From Costus lasius (Eukaryota > Streptophyta > Magnoliopsida > Zingiberales > Costaceae), in the NCBI GenBank assembly GCA_027563935.2, contig CM050454.1, positions 24,239,501-24,303,500 on the forward strand: a stretch of 64,000 nt of DNA, given 5' to 3'. Under the pieces are notes generated by a model. The model was given only the letters and a program-made list of their open reading frames with translations. It did no database searches and was not told the origin of the DNA. Shown here one piece after another: positions 10,503-23,041 of the stretch; positions within the stretch are counted from its first letter, which is position 1; each line of letters starts with the position of its first letter. A program made the position numbers and the translations under genes.

Positions 10503-12307
10503 TGATGACACCAAAATATATAGTATATTTTGTATCATTTTATATATCTTTTCATGCTAAATTGAAGCTCTTTTGCTTATTTTTGTGCCAAATTTATCAA
10601 ATATTGCAAAATCTACTTCTATTTTAGTTTTTGATGATTTTTAGGAAAAAAGACACTATTTTTAGGCGTTTTCAAGCAAAATCAATTACATGGAAGAGTT
10701 ACCATCATCAAGAAGAGGATACATGACAAATTTCAAGCAAAAATGAGCCACGAACCAAAATACGGCAGGGCCGTAATATATATTACTGTACCATATTTTT
10801 GTACGCTGCCATAATATCAGAGCACTCCCGTATTTTGGCTAATTTTTCATCAGAAGATTTTATAAAAATTACGGCACTACCGTAGGAATTTACACGGGCT
10901 GTAATCTCAAGCGCTTTCAAACTAGAGATATTCACTAAAATCACGGCACTACCGTAAACAATTTTACGGGCCGTAATTTCCAGACGTTTTCAACCAGAAA
11001 GTCTTTCAGAAATTACGGCACAACTATAATATTTTTCACGGGCCAAAATTTTGACTCAGGGTTTACAGAACCAAATTACGGCACTGCCGTAATTTAAATT
11101 ACGGCCGTAATTTTAACCTAGATACGCGAGTTTTTTAGGCCTGATTCTTGCGCGGACCAAATCTTAAGATCCAGACATCCAAATTGAGATATGAAAGAAG
11201 TTGTGGACTCGTCTCGATGAGGAGAAGATAAAGGGACCAAAAGCCCTAATTTTTATGATCAATCAAGGGATCAATCGATAGAGAGGTCTTTAGGGCACAA
11301 CCTCGCGCTAAGAGGTGTGGAGGTCATCTTAGGCCACGATTTTCACACTGAAGCTTCGCCCAGAGGAGGAGAGGACACCACAGAAGTTTCAAATCCAAAG
11401 GATCTCAGACGGAGGAGAAATCAACAAAGGAGCATCGCCAGCACTGTTCACCACGGGCTTACAAGCAATTTACGGCTGTAATTTCTATTACAGCTATATT
11501 GTAATGTTAATTCTCCCTCTTTATTTGATTTCTAACACTTTGATACTATGGTTTATTGTATTTCTTTTTCCATGCAAGCTTAATCTTATTTTGGGACATG
11601 GGGTGTATTACCTTTGATTTTATATGATTAGATAACTTTTATTTCGTCAAGATAATTTTGCTATGATAATTCTACTTGTGTGATGACTTGTCTTTAATTC
11701 TCCTTAGTTTTCTTAGTATCATGCATGATTATAGAGTTTTCACAATATGGACTGAAAAGTGATTTGCTTGAGAACTTGGAACCCTAAAATTGAACAATAC
11801 AAACTCACCGTAAGAAATTAGGTTAAGTTCTTATTTCTTGATTTTAGTAGTTTAATTACCATGTTAGATAATTTGAATCTAGGATTGAGTTATTGTGTCA
11901 AACTTGGAGATCTTGCACGAAAGTGAGGATCGGAACATTGGAGAACCATAAGTAGAACTTGTGTTGAGACTCGGATGCACGAAAGTAATCCTTGAGATTC
12001 CACTTGAGATAACCAACTTAGAATTCGGATACACGAAAGTGATCCTTGAGTTCTTTGTTTGATGATTTACTTATTTTCAGCGTTGGGATAGATCTTGCGC
12101 GAAAGTGAGGATTAGTCCCTGTATGATTGTCCGCATGAACGTGAGATAATCCCTTTATGAAGTAAATTATATCTTTATCATGGTAAAATTAGACTGACGA
12201 CCTTTTATTCATATCTAGTCATTGAAATTAAGGTGGATGAAACCCTAGTCTCAGTTTCTCTCAGATATCGTGTTCTTTCTATAGTTTACTTGCATTATAA
12301 TCGATTG
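10503..12307 (+). repeat. Truncated Athila-type LTR (G0, copy 2)
   Basis: Starts TGATGACACCAAAATAT and follows the Athila LTR through the palindrome array (10755-11120), the CATGGGGTGTATTACC motif, the repeated ACGAAAGTGA words (11918-12160) and GATGAAACCCTAGTC. About 130 bp short of the expected end it is cut by a copia LTR at 12308. A fuller copy of 533-1622. Confidence 0.9.
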
Positions 12308-14529
12308 CTATTGGTGTATATGCCCTACAGACCAATGTATGGACATGGTCAGGCATTGTTTGAATGTACTTTGATAGAATTATTATTCTTTATAGAGGCA
12401 TGGTCGTTGTTATGCAGACTTCTCTACCTGCGTTGATGTATTGAGTTGCATAAATAATGTCCCAGGAGTTTGGTTGGATCCATTCTCGTAAGCTATCCCC
12501 AGTCAAGGCACCTTAGCAGATATGGGACAACTTTGGTGCATGTGAGACTGGTGTATGGGCTGGTTAGGTGCGGGGCACAGTAACGCAGACATACAGGTGC
12601 ATTGGATGCTGTAGAGTGATCCACCGTGAGGATTGACTTGTCTAGTCAACAAGTCAATCTCACATGCAAGAGGTTTGCATTGATCCTTAGACTTGAGGTA
12701 TTCATGTCTAGATATGATGATGGTTATGTTTTGATGTAATCTTACGTCTCTTCGTAACTGGGAGACCAAAACGATTATCATTGGACATATCATAAGTCAT
12801 GTAGAGACATGGATGACCAACAGTAGTATTTGCCCCTTCCTTCCGAGGAAGCATGATAACCATTCTGGGGCGCCCCACCTCATTGGTGCATGACAGGAAT
12901 GTGTGGCCACATTAATTGAGTCATGACCAATAGATTGGATTAATAAACTTGAGACTAATCCAATGGTAGGATATCAGTTTAGGCAAAGGGATCTATAATG
13001 CATAGAGAATCCTCGTTGCTTGGTAGGGAGCTGTTGCCATATGACTTAAGTCCTATGACATGGGTAGTAGTGATGTGTTGCTAGATACCCCTCACTACTT
13101 ATGATGTTCTCATCATTGTCATCGTCATATGGATCCTATGGGGTCACACGTAATAGACTCTTAACGTTGCTTTAATCAGAAGCCTTAGGATCAAGTTATT
13201 GGAAAACTTGGATCCATTTGGAAGATTTCATCAGCGCCAATGGGCCTGATGAGTTGGAAGAAAGTTATTGGAGCCAAACTTCATTTTTAGTAGGTTGACC
13301 CGAAATTGACCTAGATTGGTCACATTTCGATTAGGGTTCCATTTGATTGGATCCAATGGCTTAATCAACCCGTGTCATGAAGTTTGGGCTTGCTCATTAT
13401 CCAATGAGGCCCAATAACTAGTTGTCATGAAGAGGTATAAGCAAATAAGGGTATAATGGGGAAGAATTTCACCCCATTGGCGCCAAGGGCATAATGGGGT
13501 GAAGTAGGCGCATGTTGCTTCATAAGGAAGCATTAGGCGCCTCCCCCCTTTGTTCCTTGGATGGAAATCTTGCCTCTATGGCAAGTGTTGGGGCTGATAT
13601 GGCTTGAAGGCTCTTTTGGAAAGAGCTTGGGCGCATATGAGAAGAAGGGTGAGGTTTATGGTAAGGTCTTGGAGACTTACCTTACCTCTAAACCCTAATT
13701 CCCTTCATACTCTTGCCTAGCTGAATTCCTCTCACATGTTGCGCGCCCTTTCTCCTTGATGGTAAGAATACATTTGAGGCATGTGTTGGGTTGATATGAT
13801 GTTTGGACAATTATGGATAGGTTGAATGAAGTATATGGCAAAGTCTCGGAGACTTTCCTTGCCTCAAGACACCTCATCCTAGCCATACACTTGGCATGAT
13901 CCAAGCCCTTGTCCAAATGGCCTCTAGTCCTATTTATTGGACCCCTTGTCGCCCCCTCTCATGTTCGAATCCTTGAAGACATGAGGTCTAATACACAAGG
14001 AGGCTTGGGGGTGGCGACAACTTGAGAGCTTGGAGCTCTCCTTCTTCATTAAGGAGCGCAATCTTCTTCCAAGTGGCCGCAAGTTCCTCTTCATCTTCTC
14101 ATCTTCTTGGCGCAAGGACTCTTAGTGCTCAGTGGCATCTCCTTGTCACAAGTCCTCTATGTTCCTTGGCCATAGGTGCACCTTGCTTGAAGGTGGCGCA
14201 AGCAAAAGAGAAGGAGGAAGCAACTTGGCGGCATCATCCTCTTCCTCATCTCTTCTTGGCACTTCTACCTTGGAGGTCGCACAAGTTTTGAAGAGAGTGA
14301 CACAGGCTTGATTCTCTTCCCGAGGCTAGCACCAAGCGTGGAAGGGAGCAACGTTGAGACGGTCGACGCGTGGATACATATAGAGGGCGAACACTTGGGC
14401 GCCTGCAACATGGCTTCAACGACTAAGCAAGCAAAAGAGGTATATCTCGAACACATCCTTGTGTTTTCTCTCTCGCATGGATCCTTGGGAAGGAATATGT
14501 TTCGGGTGTAATGATTCTTCCGCTGCGTC

Positions 14530-16462
14530 TGTTGTGATCCGCAAGTGTACGGATACTCGAAGTAATAAAATATATCGAACCCATAGAGACCTATGTTGTC
14601 AAATACTGATAAATTGATTTTTCTCTATCTAGGTAATCGAATGAAAGTCAGGTAAATATCGTAAACACACGGAAAGATACTATCAGAGAGAGAAAACTGG
14701 GACTAGGGTTTCATTCACTTAGATTTTCATGACTAGATGTGCAAAGATGTTCATCAATCAAATTATATTTTGATAAAGACATAATTTACCTAAAAAGGGA
14801 CTATCTCACTCTCGTGTAGATAACCATGCAAGAATAAATCCTCGCTTTCGAGCAAGATTCATCCCAAGCTAATGATAGGTAAATCATCAATCGAAGAACT
14901 CGAGAATCACTTTCGTGCATCCGTATTCTAAGTTGATCGTCTCAAGCGGAAAATCAATGATCACCGTCGTGCATCTGAGTCTCAACACAAGTTTTGCCTA
15001 TGGTTCTCTAATGTTCCGATCCTCACTTTCGTGCAAGATCTCCACGTTTGACACAATAACTCAATCCTAAGTTTGTAATTGTTATCATGGCAATACAAAT
15101 CACTAAAATTAAATAATAAGAACAATCCTAAGAAAATTCCTATCATACAGTTCTAGGGTTCCAAGTTCTCAAGTAAGTCACCATTCGGTCCTTATTGCGA
15201 GAACTCTAAATCATGATGACAAAAATAAACTTAAGAGAATCTTAGAGCAATAATCACATAGGCAAAATTATCAAAGTAGAACAATCATGATGAAAATAAA
15301 AATAATCTAGTCATTAAGAAAATCAAAGAGAATTACTCCCCCATGTCCCAAAAGTAGTTTAAGCCAGCATCGTGAAGGAATTACAATAAGTCATGGTTTC
15401 AGAAGATCAAAAATCAAGGAAAAAGAAGCGTTTAAGAAAATACAGCACGGCTGTGAAATAAAACACAGCTGTAATTTGCAATTTGAGGCGATGAATAGTG
15501 TCGGTGCCTCTTCTTTCTTCGATTCCTCTTCTGATTGATCTCCTTTCGATCTAAAACTTCTAGCGTGTCCTCTCCTCCTTCAGATGAAGCTTCAGTATGA
15601 AAATCATGGCCGGAGGTGGTCTGGATTGATCGCGGCGGCGAAACCCTAGGCGGCAGCGTGAATCCTGATTTCTCCCTTGACAGTAGATGAAAATTGGGGC
15701 TTTTCGTGTGTGTGTAATCCTATTGTCCCCCCCTTCCCCATTGTTTCTTACGGCTTTGAACATAGAGCCTTGGATTGTCCGCAATCATCTCTGCCAGAAT
15801 CGGGAGTCGGGATTGACCTCGGAGTCGCGTTCAGAATGATAATTACGGCAGTGTAATAGTTCACGGCAGTGCCGTAAAATCGGTCGAGTTTTCTGATCTG
15901 ATGTCATCTAGGAAATACAGCACCGTAATATGGTTTATAGTACTGTCATAAAATCCTCTGAACTCTCTGTTTGGAAGTGACTGGAAAATACGGCCCGTGT
16001 AATCCTTTACGGTGGTGCCGTAAAATCAAGCAAAGTTTCTGTTCTGAAGCACTTTGCAATACGGTACCGTGTAATAGCTTACGGTCGCATCGTAAAATCC
16101 GAAAATCCTTCTATTTGGAAACTCATCAAAATACAGCAGTGGCTCAGATTTTACGATAGCGTATGAAAATACGGTACCGTAAAATAGGTTACGGCACTGC
16201 CGTAATTTGTTGACTTGCTCCATTTTGCGTGAAATTTCTTGGGTAATCTCCTCTTGATGATGGTAACTCTTCTATGTGTTTGATTTTGCTTGAAAATGCC
16301 TTGAAATAGTGCCTTTTTACCTAAAAATCATGAAAAACCAAAATAGAAGTAGACTTTGCAATATTCAATGAATTTAGCATGAAAACAAGTAAAAGATCCT
16401 CAATTTAGCATGAAAAGATATCTAGAATGATACAAAATATAATATATATTTTGGTGTCATCA
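14530..16462 (-). repeat. G1 3' LTR
   Basis: 1933 bp; on the - strand it starts TGATGACACC and ends GGATCACAACA. It matches the 5' LTR (28056-29987, 1932 bp) along its whole length with scattered substitutions. The palindrome array is at about 15838-16210, here with units of 72-74 bp, and the ACGAAAGTGA words are at 14900-15045. Confidence 0.95.
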
Positions 16463-17335
16463 AAATACATAAGTCTCAAACTTTGCTTGTCCTCAAGCAA
16501 AAATCAAATTTGAAATCAAAATTTGATCAAAAGAATAACCTTTTCATGCTCAATAAATTTCTAAAATACAACTCATCAACGAAAAATTCTATCAATTGAT
16601 TTATAGAACTTCAAATGAACATATCATCCTCAGAACTCAACCCTCTAGATCCACAATTCAATCAAATGAAACTTTGCAACTTGTATAATAAATAGAATTT
16701 TCAATCTCAAGACTTCACCTAATTTCAGTTCAATCTATCATGCTTTTGTTTATAGGAATTAGGTTTCCAAGATCTTTTTCCACACATATATATTTTTTTG
16801 TTTTTCATGCATTTTGTTTTGTTGTTTTTACATGGATGGCATGTACCCACATAGATACATACTTTATATTTCGACTTCAACTCTTTTCTTATGTACCACT
16901 GTTAATTTTACACAGTGCCAAGTAGAGGAGTCTTATTCTTTTCCACTCTCATCATTTTTTATAGACTTCAACCCATATCTTAGGTACCACTATCAATTTT
17001 ACACAGTGCCAAGTAGGGGAGTCTCTCACTATTTTTGTGGATCTTAGATTCTTATTTCCCAACAAATAGCAAAAATAGACTAACATCTACTAGGTTGATC
17101 AATTGATCTCAATTCACAAGTCATACTCATATACTCATTTTATTCAAAAGAAAAGTTTCACTTTTAGATTTTATTCTTTAAACAATACATCTATCCAATA
17201 TTTCATGCATCAACTAATGTCATATTTCAATAGACAAATATGTATTGAAGAAATAAATTTAACATGATAGGGCTATATTTCTAATCATGAATTTGATTTC
17301 TTTCATCATCAAAATTCATCAACACACCTCAAAAC
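16463..17335 (-). other. G1 3' noncoding region with two hairpins
   Basis: Between the former end of pol and the 3' LTR. Next to the LTR is the Athila-type word CTTGAGGACAAG (its complement at about 16488-16499). Further in, a 6-bp stem with 9-base loop occurs twice, at 16897-16917 and 16988-17008, each followed by the same GTGCCAAGTAG stretch. The same pair is present in G2 at 52408-52428 and 52505-52525. No env-like frame is visible. Confidence 0.7.
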
Positions 17336-19550
17336 TGTTAGGGAATGCCGGGTGTAATTTAAAATTTTGCAGTCCCAATACGCAGCGGAAGAAGCATTAC
17401 ACCCGAAACACATTCCGGTCCCTAGGATCCATGCGAGAGAGAAGACACAAGGATGTGTTAGAGATGTACCTCTTTTGCTTGTCTGGATGTCGAAGCCATG
17501 TTGAAGGCGCCCAAGTGTTCGCCCTCTACAAGTATCCACGCGTTGACTCCTTGATCGTTGCTCCCTTCCACGCTTGGTACTAGCCTCGGGAAGAGAATCA
17601 AGCCTTAGGGTTCCTTCACTCCTCTTGCGCCACCTCCAAGGTTCATGCGCCAAGTGCAAGGAAGATGCCGCCAACTCCTTATCCTCTTCACTCCAAGAGA
17701 AAAGGGAGAAGATGAGTTTCGGCCTTGAGGAAGATTAGGGGGAAATTGCGCCACCAAGTCCTTCTCCAAGTCACGCCAAGAGGAGAGGAAGAAGAAGACT
17801 TGCGGTCACTTGTAGGAAGAAGGGTTGCACCACTTTGATGTTGTCGCCCTTTGCCCTTGCTTTCGCCCCTCTATGTGTGTTCACGTCTCCAAGTGTTCAT
17901 CAAGAGGAGAGGGCGACAATGGGTCCTATAAATAGGAGTAGAGGCGGTTTGAGCAAGGGCTAGGATTATACCAAGTGTATGGCTAGGATGAGGTGTCTTG
18001 AAATAAGGAAAGTCTCCAAGACTTCACCATAAACCTCATTCAACCTATCCATAAAAGTCCAAGCACTATATCAGCCCAAGACATGCCTCAAATGCATTCT
18101 TACCATCAAAGGCTAAGTGGCTAGGCGCAACATGAAGAATTCGGCTAGGGTAAGGGTTTGGGTGCATGTAGGGTTCATAAGGAAAGTCTCCAAGACTTTA
18201 CCATAAACATCTTCCTACTTCTCATATGCGCCCAAGCTCTTTCCAAAAGAGTCCTCAAGCCATATCAGCCCCAAGACTTGCCTTAGAGGCAAGTATTCCA
18301 TCCAAGGAAGAAGGGCTAGGCGCCCTTTACTTCCATAATGAAGCAAAGGCGCCTCCCTCACCCCATTATGCCCCTAGGTGCCAATGGGGTGAGATTTCTC
18401 CCCATTATACCCTTTTAAGCCAATTTCTCTTCATGACAACTAATTATTGGGCCTCATTGGATAATGAGCTAGCCCAAACTTCATGGCATGGGTTGATTAA
18501 GCCATTGTATCTAATCCAATGCAACCCTAATCCAAATGTGACCAATCTAGGTCAATTTCGGGTCAACCTGCAAAAAATGAAGTTTGGCTCCAATAACTTT
18601 CTTCCAACGCATCAGGCCCATTGGCGCTAATGAAATCTTCCAAATGGATTCAAGTTATCCAATAACTTAATCCTAAGGTTTCTGAATAAAGCAACGTCAA
18701 GAGTCTATTGCATGTGACCCCGTAGGATCCATATGACGATGGCAATGATGTAAACATCATAAGTAGTGAGGGGTATCTAGCAACACATCACTACTACCCA
18801 TGTCATAGGACTTAAGTCATTATGGCAACAACTCCTAACAAGCAACGAGGATTCCTATTGCATTACAGATCCCTTTGCCTAAGCTGATATCCTGTCATTG
18901 GATTAGTCTCAAGTTTATTATCCAATGCATTGGTCATGACTCAACAAGTGTGGCCACACTTTCCTGTCATGCACCAATAAGGTGGGGCGCCCCGAGTGAA
19001 TATCATGCTTCCAATAAGGAAGGGGCAAATCCTACTATTGGTCATCCATGTCTCTACATGACTTATGACATGCCCATTGACAGTCATTTTGATCTCCCAA
19101 TTACGGAGAGATGTAAGACTGTATTAAAGCACACCCATCATCAAATCTAGACATGAATACATCAAGTCTAAGGATCAATGCAAACCTCTTGCATGTGAGA
19201 TTGACTTGTTGACTAGACAAGTCAATCCTCACGGTGGATCACTCCAGTGCATCCAATGCACCTGTATGTCTGCGTTACTGTGCCCCGCACATAACCAGCC
19301 CATACACCAGTCTCACATGTACCAAAGCTGTCCCATATCCGCTAAGGTACCTTGTCTGGGGATAGCTTATGAGAATGGATCCAATCCAAACTTGTGGGAC
19401 ATTATTTATGCAACTTAATACATCAACGCAGGTAGAGAAGTCTGCATAATAACGACCATGCCCACAAAAATAGTAATAGTTCTATCAAAGTACATTCAAA
19501 CAATGCCTAACCATGTCAATACATTGGTCTTTAGGGCATATACACCAACA
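17336..19550 (-). mobile_element. Solo C0-type copia LTR in G1
   Basis: Begins TGTTAGGGAATGCC and ends CATATACACCAACA on the + strand, with perfect AAAAC duplications at 17331-17335 and 19551-19555. Its 2215 bp are the reverse complement of the C0-type LTR at 12308-30035, for example the block around 17400-17480 against 14440-14520. No internal sequence. It inserted after G1 did and later collapsed to a single LTR. Confidence 0.95.
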
Positions 19551-19555
19551 AAAAC

Positions 19556-19857
19556 ATGACCATATATTACATTAATCGAAATATATTCAACATCACATCA
19601 TGTCAAAAAGAAATAATATCATCATCATGTAGTACAACCATATCGAAAAATAAAAATAGGCATGTCAAGCAGAACAGTAGTAGTGGTAGTCGTGAAGCAT
19701 TATCCTTCCCTTTAAATCATATGTAATGTCAAAGAAGTAAGGGAAATTAATACTCACAAAATTTTCTTCATCATTGTCCAGTCTAATTTCTTTCTGTATC
19801 CCCAAGTGAGTAGTTAGCATTTGTAAGATCCAAGGATCTTAAGTCCTGGTAAGCATT
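19556..19857 (-). other. G1 3' noncoding remainder
   Basis: About 300 bp of G1 left between two insertions. AT-rich, no frame, no clear similarity to the matching part of G2. I see nothing else in it. Confidence 0.5.
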
Positions 19858-22679
19858 ATTTTTTGATTTAAATAAACTCGTTGGCTGTGATATTGTGTTC
19901 ATGATTTAAATAGAATTATTGACTGTGATATTTTTCTATGTATTGGTTGTTAATAGTTAATTAACTAGAGATTTTTGGATGTTAATTTTCAGTTAATTAA
20001 TTAGAGTTTATTGGTTAATTAATTAGACCTTATCGGTTAATTAACTAGCTTATTGGATATTAATTAAATCCTTATTGGATTTGCGTTTAAGTGAATTCAT
20101 TAAATGGATGTTAATTTAAATTCTTATTGGACTTTCACTTAAACTATGGGTTATTGGGTTAGATGGATATTAGATTTAAAATTCGAATTAGTTAGTTAAA
20201 TGGATTAAACCCTATTTGAATTAATTGGTTAATGGGTTAAAAATTAAAAACCGAAATGTTAAGTGGGAATTTTCGGCTAGGGTAGAGTTTTTGGCGAAAT
20301 TGTTGGCTTGGAAGAAACCTTGGGCGACGGCTAGGAGGAAGAAGGCGATCTTGGTGTTCTTGGAATTATTGAGGTGATTTTCTTCATCTTCTTCCCTTGG
20401 CGAATTTCCTTGAGGTGAAGAAGCTTCCTTGGCGAGTTCTTGGAGATCCTTTGGGCGACATCAAGGCTTTAGACGATTTTTTGTGTGGAGGATTTTCGGT
20501 TTAAGAGGTGAGTGGGGTGTCTTAATTGATTTCTAGCAATTTGGTTGTGTTAATTGATGCATTAGATTGATTAGAAATTTTACCATGTTAAAAACCGAAA
20601 ACTCAAGACTTCTCTTTGTTATAAACCGAAAGTTACAATGGTATAATTATCATGAAAACTCAAGACTCCTTGTTAACTAAGGTTTTATTTAAGTTGGAAA
20701 TTTTATCATGCTAAAAACCAAATTATGATGTATCTTCATGAAAACCGAAAGTTTGTATAGGTGTATATCTCATGAAAACCGAAACTTGTAGCTTGAAATT
20801 TAAGGTATTTTTATAGGGAATTTTGGTAGCATTAAACCATTGAATTGGGAGTATGAAATTCTTGTTAACTAGGTATTTTATAGGGAATTTTGGTAATATT
20901 AAATCATTGATTTTTGGTAGCATGAGAATCTTGTTTTAAATAGATATTATGTTTGAAACCGTGGGCTAGATGTGATGTTTGTGAACCAGATTGTAAGAGC
21001 ATGGATTTTAATCTTATGTTGATTTTTATGGATGCCCTAATAAATGCTAATAATATTATAAGAGTCATGTTTGTTTATTTATGACCATGAATCTTTGTTT
21101 GAGAAATTTGGGTGATAACTTAGCAAGGCTGCACTGAATTGATCAGCATGAAACCTAAGGACTATCCTACATTATGTGATTTTTTTAAATGTTATGTGAT
21201 TATGTGATTTTGAATATTATGCGGTTATGTGATTTTGAATATTATGTGGTTATGTGATTTCAAATATTATATGTTGTGATCATGGAATGGTTAGGACTAA
21301 GGCTAAGTGTAACTGTGTGCTCAATGGGATAGTTGATATGTGATATGTTAAGGGTTGGATATTTCAGCCCTGTATTGTGATATGTGAAGGGGGTTGATGT
21401 TCAGCCTGCCTGTTATGATTATTGTGATGGGGGTTGATGTTCAGCCTGCCCGATATGATTATTGTGATGACTATCCTAGAGTCTAGTTGACACTTAGGAG
21501 TCCACCTTTGTGATATAAGATATAAGATGTGTCTGTTGTCCAGTAGGAACCCTTTGGGAGAATGAGTTTTGACGCAAAGTGCCATGTCTTGGTCGGACAG
21601 GGGGCCACCTCTTGATGTCATCACTCTTTTGTGTTATGGGGTGTCGTAGAGCAAAGTGCCACGTCATGACCTGGCGGGGGCCACCTCTTGAATCTACACA
21701 TCTTTTTGTGTTATGGGGTGTAGTAGAGCAAAGTGCCACGTCGTGACCTGGCGGGGGGCCACCTCTTGATTCTATACACTGTCCATCTATATGTTGCATG
21801 CAGGCTTCTCCCAGTGCTTAGGCCAAAGCCGGGTTTGACCATGATGGTCACTACTGAATATGCTGGACAACTAGGTTAACTAAGTGGTTAATGTGTACAG
21901 TGGTTTAGAGTGTAGCTCTAGAACCTTAGTTACTCTATGGGGACAGTTGTGTGATGTCTTGGCAGTGTATACTTGATTGTTCATATGTGTTTTGTTCTTT
22001 AATTTTGTTATATGTTGATATGATAATCTGTTAAAGATTTTTAAAATAATCTGCCTGTATTTTTGAATGTATGCTATGGATGGTCGTTTGAGACTATCCA
22101 CTCACTGGGCTGTGTAGCTCACCCCTCAATGTTTTCAGGTGTAGAACAGGGGCGCACTGCATGAGTTAGCATGTTATACGGATATTGTGATTCTCCATGC
22201 TGGTTGGATGTATAACTTTTGTGCTTAATTAACTGAGGCCAGATGTGGCCGAATTATATGAACTTGGGTTGCCAGTTGTGGCCAAACTATGTGTGAACTT
22301 GTGTTGCCGGTTGTGGCGGTTTTGATATTATGATTTTTGTGTCACCGCGGGCTTTGGCCTGGTTTCGGTGTTTGGTATCACTGTGAAACTTTATGGAATC
22401 GACGTTGTGATTTTGTTTTGAATTTCAGTTTGATGTGTATTTTTGCAATCGGTTTTGATATACATGTAACTTGCATATGTCTAGTGCAAGTATTGCGTGG
22501 TGGCAGGTACCTTTATGAATTGTGTTTCTTGGAGATTGTATGTATGGATTTTTGGAAATTTTCAGATCGTGTTTCTTGAACTCGGTTTTACCTAGCATGT
22601 GAATCGATCTTGTATGACACATCCTGTTTCTTCTGTGATTTGTGTTGCTTGTTTGGGGTTAAGATAACGGGATGTTACA
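19858..22679 (-). mobile_element. Solo LTR, probably Tekay/Del-type gypsy
   Basis: A 2822-bp block flanked by GCATT at 19853-19857 and 22680-22684. On the - strand it starts TGTAACATCCCG, the usual start of chromovirus (Tekay/Del-type) LTRs; the other end (AAAAAAT) lacks the expected CA. There is no protein similarity and no frame of note. It holds three short tandem arrays: a 25-bp unit around 21190-21270, a GGGGGTTGATGTTCAGCCTG unit at 21389-21470, and a 77-bp unit at 21571-21785. The duplication makes it an insertion; assignment as an LTR rather than another noncoding element is inferred. Confidence 0.7.
21571..21785. repeat. 77-bp tandem repeat inside solo LTR
   Basis: Three units, 21571-21648, 21649-21725 and 21726 onward (partial), each with GCAAAGTGCCA, GGGGGCCACCTCTTGA and GTGTTATGGGGTGT. 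Units 2 and 3 are nearly identical; unit 1 differs more. Confidence 0.85.
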
Positions 22680-22736
22680 GCATTGAAGCTCCTCCCTTTT
22701 CTTATCTTTCTCTAATATGTACCTTTTTTTTAAACA

Positions 22737-22925
22737 AAATACGATACCGTAAAAGATATTACGGCACTACCGTATTTTCAAAAGAACTCTCGGGATGATT
22801 TTGGTCACAAAGTATGGTACCGTAGAACACATTACGGCCGTACCGTAATTTCGAGGCAACTTTCTGATCGAAAGTGGACTGGAAATACGGTACCGTAAAA
22901 TACTTTATGGTAGTGTCGTAATTTG
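22737..22925. repeat. Internal copy of the Athila palindrome minisatellite
   Basis: Two and a half units of 73-74 bp, each with two TACGG...CCGTA palindromes, lying just downstream of the G1 integrase stop. The same kind of array otherwise occurs only in the LTRs (for example 15838-16210); G2 has none at this place. Confidence 0.8.
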
Positions 22926-23041
22926 CACCAAATCACGCTTTTCCTACAAAAAGAAAGGAAAAATTAGTATTAAGTTAAAGAAAACAAAATAGAGGTTAGA
23001 AAGCTTGGGTTGCCTCCCAAGAAGCGCTAATTTAAAGGTCA

